Of a DNA stretch of 64,000 bases, positions 11,138 through 23,364 are shown one piece after another. How positions within the stretch are numbered: position 1 is the first letter of the stretch; the number at the start of each line of letters is the position of its first letter. The stretch spans positions 558,001 through 622,000 of the forward strand of contig JAIVFJ010000004.1 of the NCBI GenBank assembly GCA_025765615.1, in the 5' to 3' direction. The DNA comes from Zopfochytrium polystomum. Lineage: Eukaryota; Chytridiomycota; Chytridiomycetes; Chytridiales; Chytridiaceae. The position numbers were made by a program, and so were the translations under genes. The notes under the pieces were generated by a model. It saw only the letters and a program-made list of their open reading frames with translations, was not told the DNA's origin and searched no databases.

Positions 11138-13517
11138 TTAGGCCACGGTCGAAACATACGGCGGCAGAACTGTGTCGCACATGACACAGGTTGGAGAACG
11201 CTCGATCCCGTTAGCGTGCCTGCACTGTGTACACCGTACGGCGGGGAAGTCTGGCTCAACTCGCTTCCCCTTCTCCGGGTGGTATTCCATGTCGTCGTCG
11301 TAGTAGCGCATGTACCTGCTGTACTTGGTCCACTCGGTGTAAACCTTGGAGTACTCCTTCTTGTACTTGAGGCAGATCGCCTCAACCTGCTCGCAAATTT
11401 CGTCGGTGATCACCGCCTGCTCAATGAGCGGGAAGACCTGCGGCGTCCACACGGCCCACGTCTTCTCGCCGACGCCGTTCCCCCAGTGGATCTCGGCCGG
11501 GCGGAAATTAGGACTGTAGTTCTTGCTGACGTTTGCCATGCCGTTGACAAAGAACAGTGGGAAGATCGCGTTGAAGAACCGCGGGTGCCGGAACATGTTG
11601 TACAGCAGCACGTCGACCTCGCGCAGGCCCTCGATGTGCCGATCCATGAACCCGGCAAACTCGTCGCGCGCCGTCCGCGCCGCCTCCGCCGTCGCCCCGG
11701 CGTCCAGCTGCGTCGCCGTCAGCCGAGCCGCGAGGAACCCGCTTGGCAGGCAGATGCAGTTGATCCCCGGGCTGAACAGCGGCGATGTGAACCCGGCCGC
11801 GATGCCGAGCCCGTACCACCCGTCCCCGGCGACCGTGTCCTGGCGGTACGACATGTTGCGCCGCGTAAAGTACGTCCCGCGCGCCGGCCCGTAGTAGTTT
11901 TGCAGCAGCGTGTAGCGACCAGAGTCGTGCAGGATCTTTTCAATGTGCGGGTACTTGTGCACGATCGCCCAAAACCGCTTCTCGCCGTCCTTGCCCTTTT
12001 CTTGGTCCACGTACGGCGCCGCGGGGAAGTTGTCTTGCGCTTCGCTGCGAACGACGAAGCCGATGGACACGATCGACGTGTAGGTGCAGTTGAAGGTTTT
12101 GGCGAGCGTCTGGATGGTCGGCAGGTTCTTGTGGTCGACGTTGGCGGATTGCATGGCGATTAGGTAGGTGATGTAGTCCATCATGTTGCAGATGGGAGTC
12201 GCCTTCCAGGAGAGGAGACGGCTTGATAGTTTTGTAGGGAAAAGAGCGCAGGAAGGTTTATGTCAGAAAAGTCGAAAAAAAACTCATGTGCTCAAACTTA
12301 CATCCACCAGGACCAGCCCTCCTCGTAGCACAGATGGTTCGTTGCCGGGTACAACCAATCTTTGACCGCGTCCTCCGACTTGAAGATATCTTCCTTGAAG
12401 TAGGCCCAGTACGAGTTGAAGTTCATGCCCTTGAAAGGCACGGCCTTGGACTCCTTGGAAACCAGGGCGCGGACAAGACCCGTGCCGTCGCCGACGACTT
12501 TGGCGCGGATGGACTCTGGCACCGGCGCGGCGGCGGCGGCGGGAACAACCTGCACGGGAGAAACCGCCGCGACAGGCGATGTCTTGCGGCTGAAAATGCG
12601 CGTGAAGAACGACGGCGACGGCTGCGAAGGCACGATCGGCCTTCCGCCCTTGCCCAGCTGCGGCTGCTGCGGCGGCGCCGGTTGGGCCGCCACCGTTTTC
12701 GCCGCCGGCTTCTGCACGAGCCCGGGCGCGACGCTGATGCCCACCGTCTTGACGCCGCTCGTCGACGAAATATCCGACTTGTCGGACGCCACGCCGCAGC
12801 CGAAAAACACCTTCACGCCCAGCTGCTGGGCCTTCATGGTGAAGAGCAGCTCCGAGACCTCGCGCTCCAGCTGGAACGAGTAGTCGAGGCCGCCAATGTC
12901 CTGGTACTGCACGTCGCCACCGTCCCGGTCGACCAGCGCAAAGTCCAGGCCCTCCTTGAGCGCAAAGAGCCGGAGCATGTAGGCGACCGGCAGGATGTTG
13001 GAGTTGCAGAAGCGGCTGAAGGGGGAGAGCGTCGACTCGCCGATCTTGTACGAGGGTTGGTGCGCCTTTTCTAGGACGACGACGCTGGTGGACGGCCGCG
13101 TTTTCTGGATTATGTGGGGGGTGGTCGAGCGAATGTTAGATCGGGCCCACAATACACAACACAAAAATCAAGAGGAAGCAACGGAAGACACCCAAGGAGA
13201 CACCCCCTTCCAGCCCTGCTTACCTTCAGCTCAATAGCGTAAATGAGACTCGCCATGCCGGCTCCCGCGACCACGACGTCCGCGTCCGTGGGAATGGCTG
13301 GAGTCGCACGGGGGTCAACCTTTCCCGAGAGCAGGTCTTTGATGTCGTAGTTGTTGGCGTTGATGAGCTGGGCCGTGGTCAAGTTCGGGTACAACTTCTG
13401 GAGGCGCGAGAAGGGGAACTCTGGGCGCACCGGGAGGGACGTTCCTGGCGTGGCCCCGGGTGTCATGGACATGGGGCGGGAAGGCTTCTCGGTGGGAAGG
13501 ACGGCAGATGGTGCCAT
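11138..13517 (-). CDS. FAD-dependent halogenase/monooxygenase-like protein
   Basis: Three exons by splice signals and phase: 13517-13224, 13104-12302, 12221-11138; 726 aa. Exon 1 ends in a dinucleotide-binding loop, 'DADVVVAGAGMASLIYAIEL' (GxGxxS). Exon 2 opens with 'SVVVLEKAHQPSYKIGESTL', the counterpart of the GEAT/GEST segment of tryptophan-halogenase-like flavoproteins. The exon 2/3 junction recreates 'EEGWSWWIRL', matching the WxWxI core of the halogenase signature but lacking the following Pro. I see no Lys where bacterial tryptophan halogenases carry the catalytic one, so halogenation is not assured. The C-terminus has two CxxC pairs ('VRCTQCRH', 'TCVMCD'), possibly a zinc ribbon. It is longer than the usual 500-550 aa. 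A Pro/Ala/Ser-rich insert sits in exon 2. The reading frame is undamaged. Confidence 0.75.
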
Positions 13518-13936
13518 GATGTCAAAAAGTGTATTATTAGGTGTAGGGGGGCTTAAAGGGTAACGTAGATCTTGAAGGGTCTATTACTACAATGGCAAGG
13601 GGTCTTTCTGTTTCACTTTGTTCCGTCCGACGCAGTGGCCTCCTGGTATTTATGGCGTGACGGTGCGGAGCTGGGGGTTTCGCTGAGCAAATGCGGGACG
13701 GTCGCTTGAGACGAGCGCCGAGAGGAGGGAGAGTTTGCTGTTTGCCTGATGCTCTCGCCTGGATCGGGACTGTGGGTATTACTTGCGCAACCTCAGTCTC
13801 TTGCGGTCTATGGGGAAAAATTCGGTGCAACAATAGCGATCGCCTTCTATTGCAAAAGGGGTGCAAAAGCTGAGAAAGGGAGAGGGAGAGAGAAAAAGAA
13901 CGGGGGAGAGGGGGAGAAAGAGATAGATACAGAGAG

Positions 13937-13939
<3 letters not shown>

Positions 13940-13988
<49 letters not shown>

Positions 13989-13995
13989 GGAGAGA
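13940..13995. repeat. (GA)n microsatellite
   Basis: About 20 uninterrupted AG units, then interrupted GA-rich sequence. Confidence 0.9.
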
Positions 13996-14374
13996 GAGAT
14001 AGTGAGTAAGTGAACGAGAGGTAGAGAGAGACAGGTCTGTCCAAAAAGCCTCCAGTAAGTCAAGGTCTCTCGCTTCGCCTCTCCCCTCTATTTTTTCCCC
14101 TTTGCCTGTCCCGTCTGATTTTTCATGCTCTTTCCAGCTACCCTCTCGCGAATTTTTCTGCGAGGAGAGAAGTACTGACCTACTTGAAACAAGACCGAGC
14201 GAGCGCTGTGGGGAGGGGGGAGAAAAAGGGGTGCAATTCGACGAGGACAGGCTGGGAGACAGGGTGGAGCGGACGGGAGAGGGTCTGTTCACAATTTCGG
14301 GAATTGCAGCGAGGGCGAGGCAGCGGATGATGAGTAAGTGCGAGAGAGAACAAGGAGACAGAGAGACAGAGAGA

Positions 14375-14380
14375 CAGAGA

Positions 14381-14443
<63 letters not shown>
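14375..14443. repeat. (GA)n microsatellite
   Basis: Near-perfect AG dinucleotide tract with a few interruptions at its 5' side. Confidence 0.9.
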
Positions 14444-14445
<2 letters not shown>

Positions 14446-14827
14446 CGGGTCAATAGTGGGCAAAGGGAAAAGTATGATCAGGGTCGGCAAGGGAGAAAAG
14501 GGACGCGCGCCTGTTCCCACTGCGAATTGGTTGGTTCCAACGCGTTTCCTGTCTCCCGCCACTCTTTACGCATCGCTCTGTCTCTGTCCACTCCGTGGAA
14601 TCAAGTTAATTTTGGACCCCGTTTGTCTGAACAACAAAAAACAAATGCGCCACTGCAAACAGGGGCTGTCTCTCCTCTCGCTCGCGGTCGTGTATCCCTA
14701 AGCGAGAGAGACAGAGAGACAGACAGACAGAGATACTCGGAGACAGCCGCAGAAAAGATGAGGCGTGTTCGCAGGGACCGGACTCACGACAGACATACAG
14801 AAAAAGGAAATAATGAAAACACGAGGA

Positions 14828-14828
14828 G

Positions 14829-14885
<57 letters not shown>

Positions 14886-14949
14886 GAGCGAGAGAAGAGA
14901 GAGAAGAGAGAGAGAGAGAGAGGGTGTGTGTGTGTGTGTGTGTGTGTGG
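14828..14949. repeat. Compound (GA)n(GT)n microsatellite
   Basis: Interrupted GA tract passing directly into about 12 GT units. Confidence 0.9.
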
Positions 14950-15089
14950 AAAGGAAAGACGGCCTGATTCCCACACCAAATAAACGGGGTCCAAAAAAGG
15001 GGGGCAATGTTTTCCCCCGCACGCCCGCTCTCCATACGGCGCGCCGCCAAGACAGTTACGATGGAGTGACGGACGTTCGGACGGGGTCC

Positions 15090-15116
15090 AAAAAAAAAAA
15101 AAAAAAAAAAAAAAAA
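15090..15116. repeat. Poly-A tract
   Basis: 27 consecutive A residues. Confidence 0.9.
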
Positions 15117-15762
15117 GGAAAGGAAAGAAAGAGGAAACAAATAACGAGAGATTCGCTCCCTCTCACCTCCGCACGGCGACTCGTGCTGAAAACGGACGGC
15201 CGGGGGAGCAGGAGGGAGAGAGAGGGAGAGAGAGAGAGAGCGAAGTGCGCGCACTGAGGAATGGTCAACACACACACACAGGCTGGAGCTAGGCAGAGAC
15301 AGTCGCCCACCAATCGTTCCTCTCATCACACGCAAATGCAAACGTTCTCTCTCTCTTTCTCTTGCGGCCCCCCTTTCTTCTCCGTTTTTCGGCAGACGTA
15401 TCGCACCGAAATTTTTCCTCGCTATGCCTCATTTGTGTAATCTCGTTGCATGGAGGGAACATTTCGAATGTGGGAGACGAAAGAAAAAAGACCCCTCTCC
15501 TCGCCTTCCCCCCCCATTTCTTTTTCGGTTTCGTTTTGATTCAACTCGACAAAAAATATAGCTCTTGTTGAAAGAAAGAACTGCAGATTCTTCATCCTGC
15601 ATACTAGACAGACTGGACAGAGTCTCCTTCCGCCCCGTCGTCGTTGTCCTCGTCCCTCGACGGTGGTTCTGCGGAGAGTTTGAGAATCCAAAACCACTTC
15701 GTAGTCGTTTAGACAACCTCTTTTAGCCCCGAGAAACCCTCCTAAACTAATCATCCACCGAA

Positions 15763-18700
15763 ATGACTTCCCGCACCACGATCTCCATCCCAATGTCAGC
15801 CAACCCCCGCCTTCCAATCCATCACCACGGCCACAACCTTGTCTGCCGTGCTCGACGACGACACGGAAGTTCAGCAGCAAGATCTGATGCCCTACCTCGA
15901 AGAGTTTTCCCTCTGCAACGACGACGGCTGCGAGTTTGACCCAGCCCAGCGGAACACGCGCGGTACCTCGACGGACCAGCAGTATTCAAGCCCGTACCAG
16001 CAGCAGCAGATGCTCCTGCAACAACAACATCTCCAGAGAGGCCCCGGAAGGTCCAAGAGCGCAGACCACGGCCCGGGCGGACGCATCCTCAAGCAGCAGC
16101 AGCAGCGCGGACCCGTGCACATTCCGCAGGACCCGCACCAAGCCGGGATCTACTACCAGAGCCCCCAGGCGCAGCAGCAGCCCGTCCTCATGCAGCGCCA
16201 GCGGTCACAGCAGTCGGCGTTCCACCACCAGTACCCTGACATTGTGCCGCGCACTTCGCTCGGTGACAACGCGTCCATGGGCTCGTCCATCGCCACCGCT
16301 TTCTCGTCCCCGCGAGCATCCCCAGTACCCGGAAGAGGGCCGTCAGGTTAGTGTGGTGGGGGAAGGTGGAGTTGGGAGGCAGAGTGTGGACCCCTTGAGC
16401 GGAGCATTGCGTGGTGGGTGGTTGATAGTCGAGTGAATGCATTGAGGGAAATGATGCCGGAATTCCAGCCTCTTGGTCTTGTTGCTGCTGCCTCTCTCCT
16501 CCACCTTTTCTGGCTCGCTCACTCACTCACTCACTCGCACTCACTCACTCACTCACACACACACACACACACACACACACTCTCTCTCTCTCTCTCTCTC
16601 TCTAGTAGTTTGTCCCCTTTCCAGCCCTGTCTCTTCCTCTTGCCCTGCTCTCTGTCCCTTGACCCTTGTCCCTTGTCCCTTGTTGTTTGCGGGGTGGGGG
16701 CGGCGCGATGCGATTGGCCCTTCGCGGGAAACCCGGTCTCGCCCTTGAAAATGCCTCATATTTCCTTTTTTGTCCAATACCGAACGAATTTTTTTTGTCT
16801 CGGAAGGGCAAAATGCCTCCTCCGGCTCGTCTGCGTACAACATATACGCTGCGGCTCCTCCGCGCCCTCCGCCCGTCTACGGCCAGGCCTTCAACCAGCA
16901 GCAGCAGTTGCAGCAGCAGCAGCAGCAACAGCAACAATTTCAGAACTACCCGCACCCGAACCTTCTGCGCCAGCAGCTGCAGCAGCAACAGCACCAGCTC
17001 GTCATACTCCAGCAGCAGCAGCATGCCCGGCGAGGATACGCCAACTTACCGTACGAGAGCCCTTCGACGGCGGCGGGGCCCCCCTCGGCGCAACCCCCCT
17101 CGGCGCAACCGCCGCTGGACGCCCAGACCCGAATTTACCCCCCCGACTCCGACCGGCGAGGAGCAGTACAAAGTTATGCCGTTGCCGCTGCCTCCACATC
17201 TGAATATGAACGCCGTCGCGAGGCCAGGCACCCCAACAATCATCACCTCCGCAGCTCCAAACATGGCGCCGTCGCTGGCAACTCCGACGGTGGATTTGTA
17301 CCGCGGGCCCTTCCCTGTCCGTCCGCCCTGGCTCAAGTCTGAACGGCTCCCATCGGTCCCAAGGAACGCCATCTCAAAACCCGCCGCCAACTCCGACACA
17401 CGGGATGCACCCTTCCGCTGGTCGCGCCTTCCCGGGACAACTGGCTGAGCACCAGCAGCAACAGCTTCACCACATCCCTCCCGCCCCCCGTTCGCACCAC
17501 TCCAAGTCGTCGTCGCTGTCGTCGTTCCACGCCGCTGCCGCCGCCCCTTCGGACCCACAGGAGACGCAAGCCGGGGAAGCGGACTTTGTCGAGGATCACG
17601 GTTACTACGAAAGCAACGATAGCCCGTCCCTGGACGACTCCTCCTCGCTCCCTGGCTCCCTCGGCGACCTCACCGACAGCGGCCACATGGCCGGGGGCGG
17701 GGACGGCGGCGGCGGAAACGTCCTTGGCCTCACAGAAGGCACGTGGGACCCGTCAACGCTGATGGCGCGGCTGGGAAGCAAGCAACTCGACTTTACCGAC
17801 CACGAGAAGCCGACGCTCTTCACGATGCTCAAGCCGTACGTGCCCGACAGGGACACCGTCAACGAGGAGTACCGCAGCTTCCAGGTCATTTCGGGGTGGC
17901 TCCTCGGGTCGCCTGAGGCTTGCTTGGCGCACTTTGCGCACTGGAGACCGGCTGTAAGAATCTATCAGTTTATTACGCCGAGACTTCTGGGTTTGCCCAA
18001 AGTCGACTTGAAGGTTCGCCAAAGTGTTGCTTTGGTGATGTGCCGCTAACGTGCATAATTTCACGCTTCCAGATGTCGAGGGTTTCGGCAAAGTTGCGTC
18101 GGTCGATCCTACTTGTTGCAAGTATGCAGTACAGATGGTAAGCCATCTTCACTTGGGGATGTAGTCGTCAATAGCCACCTATTAATTTATCAATCCATGC
18201 CCACTGCTCCTATTTAGTCATTACTGTGCGGCTCACGCTGCAGCGATGGGTTAGTTGACAGCTCATTTGCCGGTCTCAGCTTTGGATCTAACTCTCTCCA
18301 TATAATTTTCAGGTGACCTTCTGAAAGGATCCCACCGCGCCGTAACTAGCAAGGCGCATCTGGCAGCAAAGCACAAAGGAAAGCAAACGCCAAACCAACT
18401 CCCAATCATGCTTTCGAAAGACACCATCCAGTACCGCAATGCGGCATTACCAGTTCGTCGTGACTCACTTTCCACTGGCCCCGTCGGACGACCTCAACCA
18501 GCAATGACTGCCGCTGCAGCAACCGTTACCCGCGTTCACCTCCCCACCCTCACCGCCTGACTCAGTGCTCAACCCCGACCTTCCCCTGCCGCAGTCGCCG
18601 GTCGGCATTCCGACTCCTCCAAAGCGACCGCGCCGGACCAAATCAGCCACCGAAGCAGACGTGCTCCGACTCGTGACGGCCGCCTCGCGGATCCCGTCCA

Positions 18701-19903
18701 AAGTCACTCCGGACCTGAAGCTCGCGGCGTTGCAGGGCATGGGCGAGGACGGCTACCAAACGGTGGCGTGCATCGCGGCAATCATCGGCTGGACCAACGG
18801 CATTACAGACACCATCGGCATGGAGCTCGGCGTCAACGACATGCTGTTTGCAAAGAGCGAGCTGAGCGGTACCGACTGGAACGGCGCACGCCACGCCCCG
18901 CAGGGATTCCAAGAGGCAGCAGCTCCCGCACCTACAGCGGCCGCCGGCACTGCCATGCAGTGCCCGACCTCTCCGGCCCTCTCCTCCGCGTCCACCCTGG
19001 CCCAGCCAACGCTGACGCCGGACCAAGTCATGCAAGCCATCCATGAGGAAGTGACGCCGCGCGCCGGCCTCTCCCGTCTCGCGGACTACCACAACGTGCT
19101 CTCCCATGTTTCGACCGCCAACGCCCAGGCGGACCGTTGGACCTCGCATGTGCCAAACTCGCTCAAGAAGGTCGATGAGTGGGTCAAGGAGGGCATGGGC
19201 TTTTTGCCCAACTATTTGACGGTGATGAAGAACCTTGAGGCGAAGCGGGCGGTCGCCCTGATGATTTGGGTGTTTTTGGTCAGGAATAATCAACCCAAAG
19301 GTGGTTTGACGAGCGTTGTGGACCCCTGCGTCGAAGGTGAACCATGCGAGTGGAGCGCTGGCGCAAAGGCGTTGATGTTCTACGTCGTAAGTACTCCAAA
19401 TTGCTTTCATCAAAACCGGACATTCACAAGACGCCTCGCACTCCCCCTTTACCCCGCAAAACCAGTACACAACCAAAACCGGCAACCTCCTCCTGCGCGG
19501 CCACGCGGCCTTCCTCGCGATCCGCTCCCGCGTCCCCATCGCCGTCCTCCTCTCGACCGCATCCGACATCCCGACCAACGACCGCCGCCTCGACGCCGCG
19601 CTCGACCTCGTCCGCGCCGCGGCCTCCCTCCGCCGCTCCTTCCCCGCGACCCTCAACCACCGCGTCCTCGACACCGCCATGTCGACCCGCGGCGTCATGG
19701 AGCTCGTCAACTGCATTGGCGTCTTCAACATGCTCCACCGCTTAAGCGCCATCCTTGCCCCGGAGCCCGTCGCGTTCGAAAAGGAAGTCGCCGACTTTTT
19801 GGCCGTGTTTGCGCCCGTCCTGGGAATGGACCCCGACGACGCGAGCCCGCAGGATAAGGAGCAGAGAAAGGTCGTCGACCCGTTGCAGTTTTTGTACGAC
19901 TGA
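15763..19903 (+). CDS. Gln/Pro-rich protein with AhpD-like (CMD) domain
   Basis: Seven exons: 15763-16346, 16807-18013, 18073-18137, 18218-18249, 18313-18341, 18520-19386, 19466-19903; about 1,072 aa once three single-base breaks are discounted. The N-terminal half is low complexity with polyglutamine and Pro/Ser/His runs and looks disordered. The C-terminal half is an alkylhydroperoxidase D/carboxymuconolactone decarboxylase-like all-helical domain. Three tiny exons assemble the active-site motif 'CHYCAAHAAAMGDLLKGS' (CxxCxxH), followed by 'VACIAAIIGWTNGITDTIGM'. AhpD-family proteins use the two Cys and the His for thiol-peroxidase chemistry, so antioxidant activity is possible. Frame breaks, each one extra base: the C5 run at 15804-15808, the C7 run at 17138-17144, and near 17375-17378. 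With those allowed, all splice phases agree. The ATG at 15763 is chosen because it then reads in frame. Confidence 0.65.
16553..16605. repeat. (CA)n(CT)n microsatellite in intron 1
   Basis: Compound dinucleotide tract inside the first intron of the AhpD-like gene. Confidence 0.9.
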
Positions 19904-20877
19904 GATTAGGGGTAGGATGGGTCGGCGCCGTTTGGTGGTTGGATGAGATTTTTCCCTCTTGGATTCAGTTCACGCCAGTGCGTGCTTGGTTTTTGTCATA
20001 GAAAGAAAGCTCATAGCCTTTGTGAATAAGTCGATTGGTAGGATGCAGTAAGTTCCCTTCATCCCAAATGACCTCTTCCCTTTTCCTCTTCCCTCTCCCT
20101 GTCCTGTTCACTGTTCAAGTAGATTCCTCACATGGGTGAAACTGGTACCCGTCAATTGTTTCACTGTTTCTCCCTGCCCAGTCTTCTCAATTCGCTTGCC
20201 CATATGAATGAGCAGCGACGTTGAGGCACTTTTTCTTCTTTTCTTCAACCTCTTTTTGCTTACTTTCTTTTTAACTTCCTACCTCCTCTTCCTCCCCTTT
20301 CCTCCGAGCCTTATTTCCTCTCTCAACTTTGTTTTTGACGATTTATCCCTCTAATATCCTTCTCTTTGCTTGTCCTGTTTCTCCTCGTCAACGCAACTGT
20401 CAGGTTCGCACCTGAATTCACTCCCAAACCGCATCCCCCCCTTTTTCCCTCATCGACTTATACATTCTCTTTTGCGGTGGGAGCAACACAATAAATGCTG
20501 TTTGAAATTAATTGTTAACAGAGAGAAATGGATGGCTTCGGTGCTTCCAGTTTGACGCCAAGTTTTCAGGCCTCCAACTTGGTTATAACAGCCCCAACTC
20601 TCGTCCCCAACACTTGTGCTTCTGCACGCACCTCAACCTGCCATTTTCCTACGCCCACGCTAAGTTTTGCTGGATTTCGCCGGCAGGATCGCTTGTAATC
20701 GCGAAGTTGGCACGATGGGCGTTTGTTCGGCACTAAGGCAAGCCGGTCATTGCCTGGATCGAATGGCCCCGCTCTTAAACGGGTGCGCCGCGCCAGCGCC
20801 TGAGACTGTGTTTGCCGCAACGCTGCGGGTGTACGTGTCGTGACTCGGCCGCCGCCGACGCCGCCCTGCTGGGACCG
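19904..20877. other. Spacer, pyrimidine-rich then unassigned
   Basis: C/T-rich 3' flank of the AhpD-like gene (about 20060-20460), then sequence with no supported gene. It includes the probable promoter of the F-box gene. Confidence 0.5.
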
Positions 20878-21390
20878 ATGCGGCCTCTCCCATTTAACTC
20901 CGGCAAGCGCAGAATGATCGTCTCCGGTCGCGACGCCCACGATCGAGACGACCCCGCCGCAACAGCAGTTTCCGCAGCCGTGCGCCCCCATCGCAGCAAT
21001 TCCCTCTCCAGCCTGCCACCCGAGATTGCCCACCGCATTGTCACATGCATCGCAGACCACCTATCGCTCCCCCGTCTATCCTGTGCGTCAAAGCAGTGGT
21101 CGGTCGTCACCTCAACTCGTACTGGAAGCCCTTGTTCCTTGCGAGATGGAGGAACCCGCGGATGAAGTATGGCCGTGACATACGCTCCTTCAACCTTTCT
21201 GAAGAAATGGAAATTGACGTGACTCAAGTGAGCGGTGCGATCTGCGTCTGTGAATGCGTGAGTACCAGAAGAGATATGCTTCGAGCTGATAACAACTGAA
21301 TCCTTGAGCTTTTTTCTGTCATCCCCCTTTTTCCCACTGTAGTCCATTCAGACTGGAGAATACACACCGTGGCTGCAACAAGGATTTTGA
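20878..21390 (+). pseudogene. F-box protein gene with frame break
   Basis: The ATG at 20878 opens about 75 codons ending in an F-box core, 'LSSLPPEIAHRIVTCIADHL', followed by 'SLPRLSCASKQW'. This is the helix pattern that binds Skp1 in SCF ubiquitin ligases. Near 21105-21118 the sense continues in another frame as 'LNSYWKPLFLARWRNP...'. A good donor (GTGAGC at 21228) and acceptor (TGTAG before 21343) then give a short last exon ending '...TGEYTPWLQQGF' at 21390. No substrate-binding repeats (LRR, WD40, Kelch) follow, and the product would be small (about 150 aa). It is either a decayed gene or a real one with a sequencing error. Confidence 0.5.
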
Positions 21391-21789
21391 ATAGCAACGA
21401 TCCGCTGCTCCATTAATTAATAGGGGGTGCCAAATTCTTAAAAACTTGGAGACAAAATCATTTGGCAATCAGGTGGGAAGAGGGCCTAGCGGTGGACTTT
21501 TTTTCGTGCGGCGTCAACAATAGAACTGATGATAAGCGATAAGATGAAGCTGGGGCGGGAAAACTCGGAGGTGGATTAGATTCGGAGGCAAGCAGAAACC
21601 GAAAAGGAAGAGTTCTTCGTTTCACGAAAGCAGACTTCGTGGTCGCTGTACGCGGATTTTTTCTTAAACTTGGCAGACCTCCTGGATTTCTCAGGATCGA
21701 CATTCTGTTGCGGGACAAGAAACAGAGTGACCAGTCTGGGTCGGGAGAGGAGGGTGAAGAAAAAAAAAAGAAAAAAGGTTTGTCGCAGT

Positions 21790-22739
21790 GGGTCCACGGC
21801 CACGGACGGGTCTTCCGTCTTTCGCACTTACGATGTTAACGTGGCAATTGCCACAGGCCGCCGGGAGCACCAAGCATCCAGACAGTTCCGATTTTCACGT
21901 GGCAAGTTGGGAGTTGGAGAGAAAGCGAGAGAGTTCAGAAAACGAGACAATTCGGAACAGATCGACCCCCAACAAAAGAGCGACCCGACGTCGTAACCCG
22001 CTCGTTGCTTCTTTGCACGAGAGAGAGAGAGAGAGACAGAGAGAGAGAGAGAGGGAAAGAGTGAGTGAAGGGGAGAGAGAGAGAGGGAGAGAGAAAAACG
22101 AGACAATTTGGAACACGAAGACATCGACGTCCCCCCCAAAGAAAAAGCGACCGAATGTCGGAACAAGCTCGTTGCTGCTCTCCCGATTCGGGCACGTGAA
22201 AAATCTGCCCCACCCATGGAGAGCAGTGCGAATTACTATTCAAAAAAAAGTTGAAAAAGATGGGGAAGCTAATCGTTCAACACAAAGCTCTGTGTACACT
22301 TCCGACTAGAAACGCAAACGATCGGCCACTGGCGGGGTCTTCCGTCTTTCGCACTCGCTGCGCCCCCCTCTTTCCGACTTTCGCCTCAAACCGTCCGATT
22401 AGGTTGACCAGATAGCGACAATGCGGTGGCCACAAGCAGGAAGCGCCGGCATCCGGACGGTTCCGATGTTCACGTGGCAAGTCGATTAATCGTCTTCCCC
22501 ATTCATGCCTTAGAAGTTTTGAAACTCGAAGACACGCCAGACGGAGTGAGAGAGAGACAGAAAGAGAGAGTGTGTGTGGCTGTGAGTGGGTGAAAGAGAC
22601 AGAGAAAACGAGACAATTCAGAACAGCAGACATGGACGCCCAACAACAGAGCGACCCCGATGTCGAACCGGCTTGTTGCTTGTGTGGCCATTACGTGAAA
22701 ACTTGAAACCTCGAAGACACACACAAGAGGAGGAGGAGA

Positions 22740-22785
<46 letters not shown>

Positions 22786-22790
22786 TAGAG

Positions 22791-22848
<58 letters not shown>

Positions 22849-23045
22849 GAGAGAGAGACAATTTCGAACCGCTGACAGCCCCCCAACAGAAAGAGCGATT
22901 TGCTTCTCGATTCGCTGAAAATCTGTCTCCCACCCACCCAGCCCAACCAACACTGGGCAAGCTCGAATAACAAAAAAAAAAAAAGTTGAAAAACGTGGGA
23001 AAGCAAAGCGGTCAACACAAAGCTCTGTGCGCAATCACGACTAGA
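21790..23045. repeat. Composite tandem repeat, two large units with four sub-units
   Basis: The block 'gtcttccgtctttcgcact...cacgtggcaag' occurs at about 21810 and 22338. The block beginning 'gagacaatt(c/t)' and containing 'agagcgacc' recurs at about 21943, 22099, 22607 and 22853. A closing block, 'caacacaaagctctgtg', recurs at about 22276 and 23012. Variable (GA)n tracts lie between sub-units. This is local duplication rather than a known element. Confidence 0.65.
22741..22856. repeat. (GA)n microsatellite
   Basis: Two long GA tracts with few interruptions, part of the composite tandem repeat. Confidence 0.9.
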
Positions 23046-23364
23046 AAGTTCGTGGGGGTGTGCAAGTGGCGCGATTGAGGACGGAGAATCCAGGGGTTGC
23101 ACGTGCGGCAGAATGAGAAGGGAAGTGCCAACAACAGAGAAGAAAAAAAAAAAAAAACAGAGAATATGGAGAAGGCAAAGGAGAAAAACAATATTAGTCC
23201 ACCCCGCCTCCGCGTATACAATTTCCACAATGTCCGGGATCACGCGGGCCATTACCAATTACTCCCCGCCAGTGTCCCTTTTTTCGTTTACAAACTCTCC
23301 ACCCCGCCGTTCCCCACCACTTTTTTAACTTTGTGGATAAATCAACACAAAAGGCTGGCTCATG

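Larger units (their letters stand above)
13518..15762. other. Divergent intergenic region rich in GA microsatellites
   Basis: Separates the minus-strand flavoprotein and the plus-strand AhpD-like gene, so it should hold both promoters. About a third is (GA)n or (GT)n tracts and a 27-base A run. Long ORFs here are translations of these tracts and are not genes. Confidence 0.6.
21391..23364. other. Gene-free interval of composite tandem repeats
   Basis: Contains the duplicated unit described at 21790-23045, GA tracts, and poly-A runs near 22973 and 23142. No gene is supported. Confidence 0.6.

Noticed and set aside
11216..12163. 315-codon plus-strand ORF opposite the flavoprotein
   Set aside because: Antisense shadow; the minus strand has motif, splice and phase support.
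13537..15341. Long Ser/Leu- or Arg/Glu-repeat ORFs on both strands
   Set aside because: They are translations of (GA)n/(CT)n and (GT)n microsatellites and have no start, splice or domain support.
18342..18560. Read-through of the AhpD-like exon to a TGA at 18560, giving a shorter gene
   Set aside because: A GTAACT donor at 18342 and CTGCAG acceptor at 18519 keep phase and link the active-site motif to the rest of the domain; reading through would separate them.
18643..19752. 369-codon minus-strand ORF
   Set aside because: Antisense to the AhpD-like exon, which holds the conserved domain; no domain on this strand.
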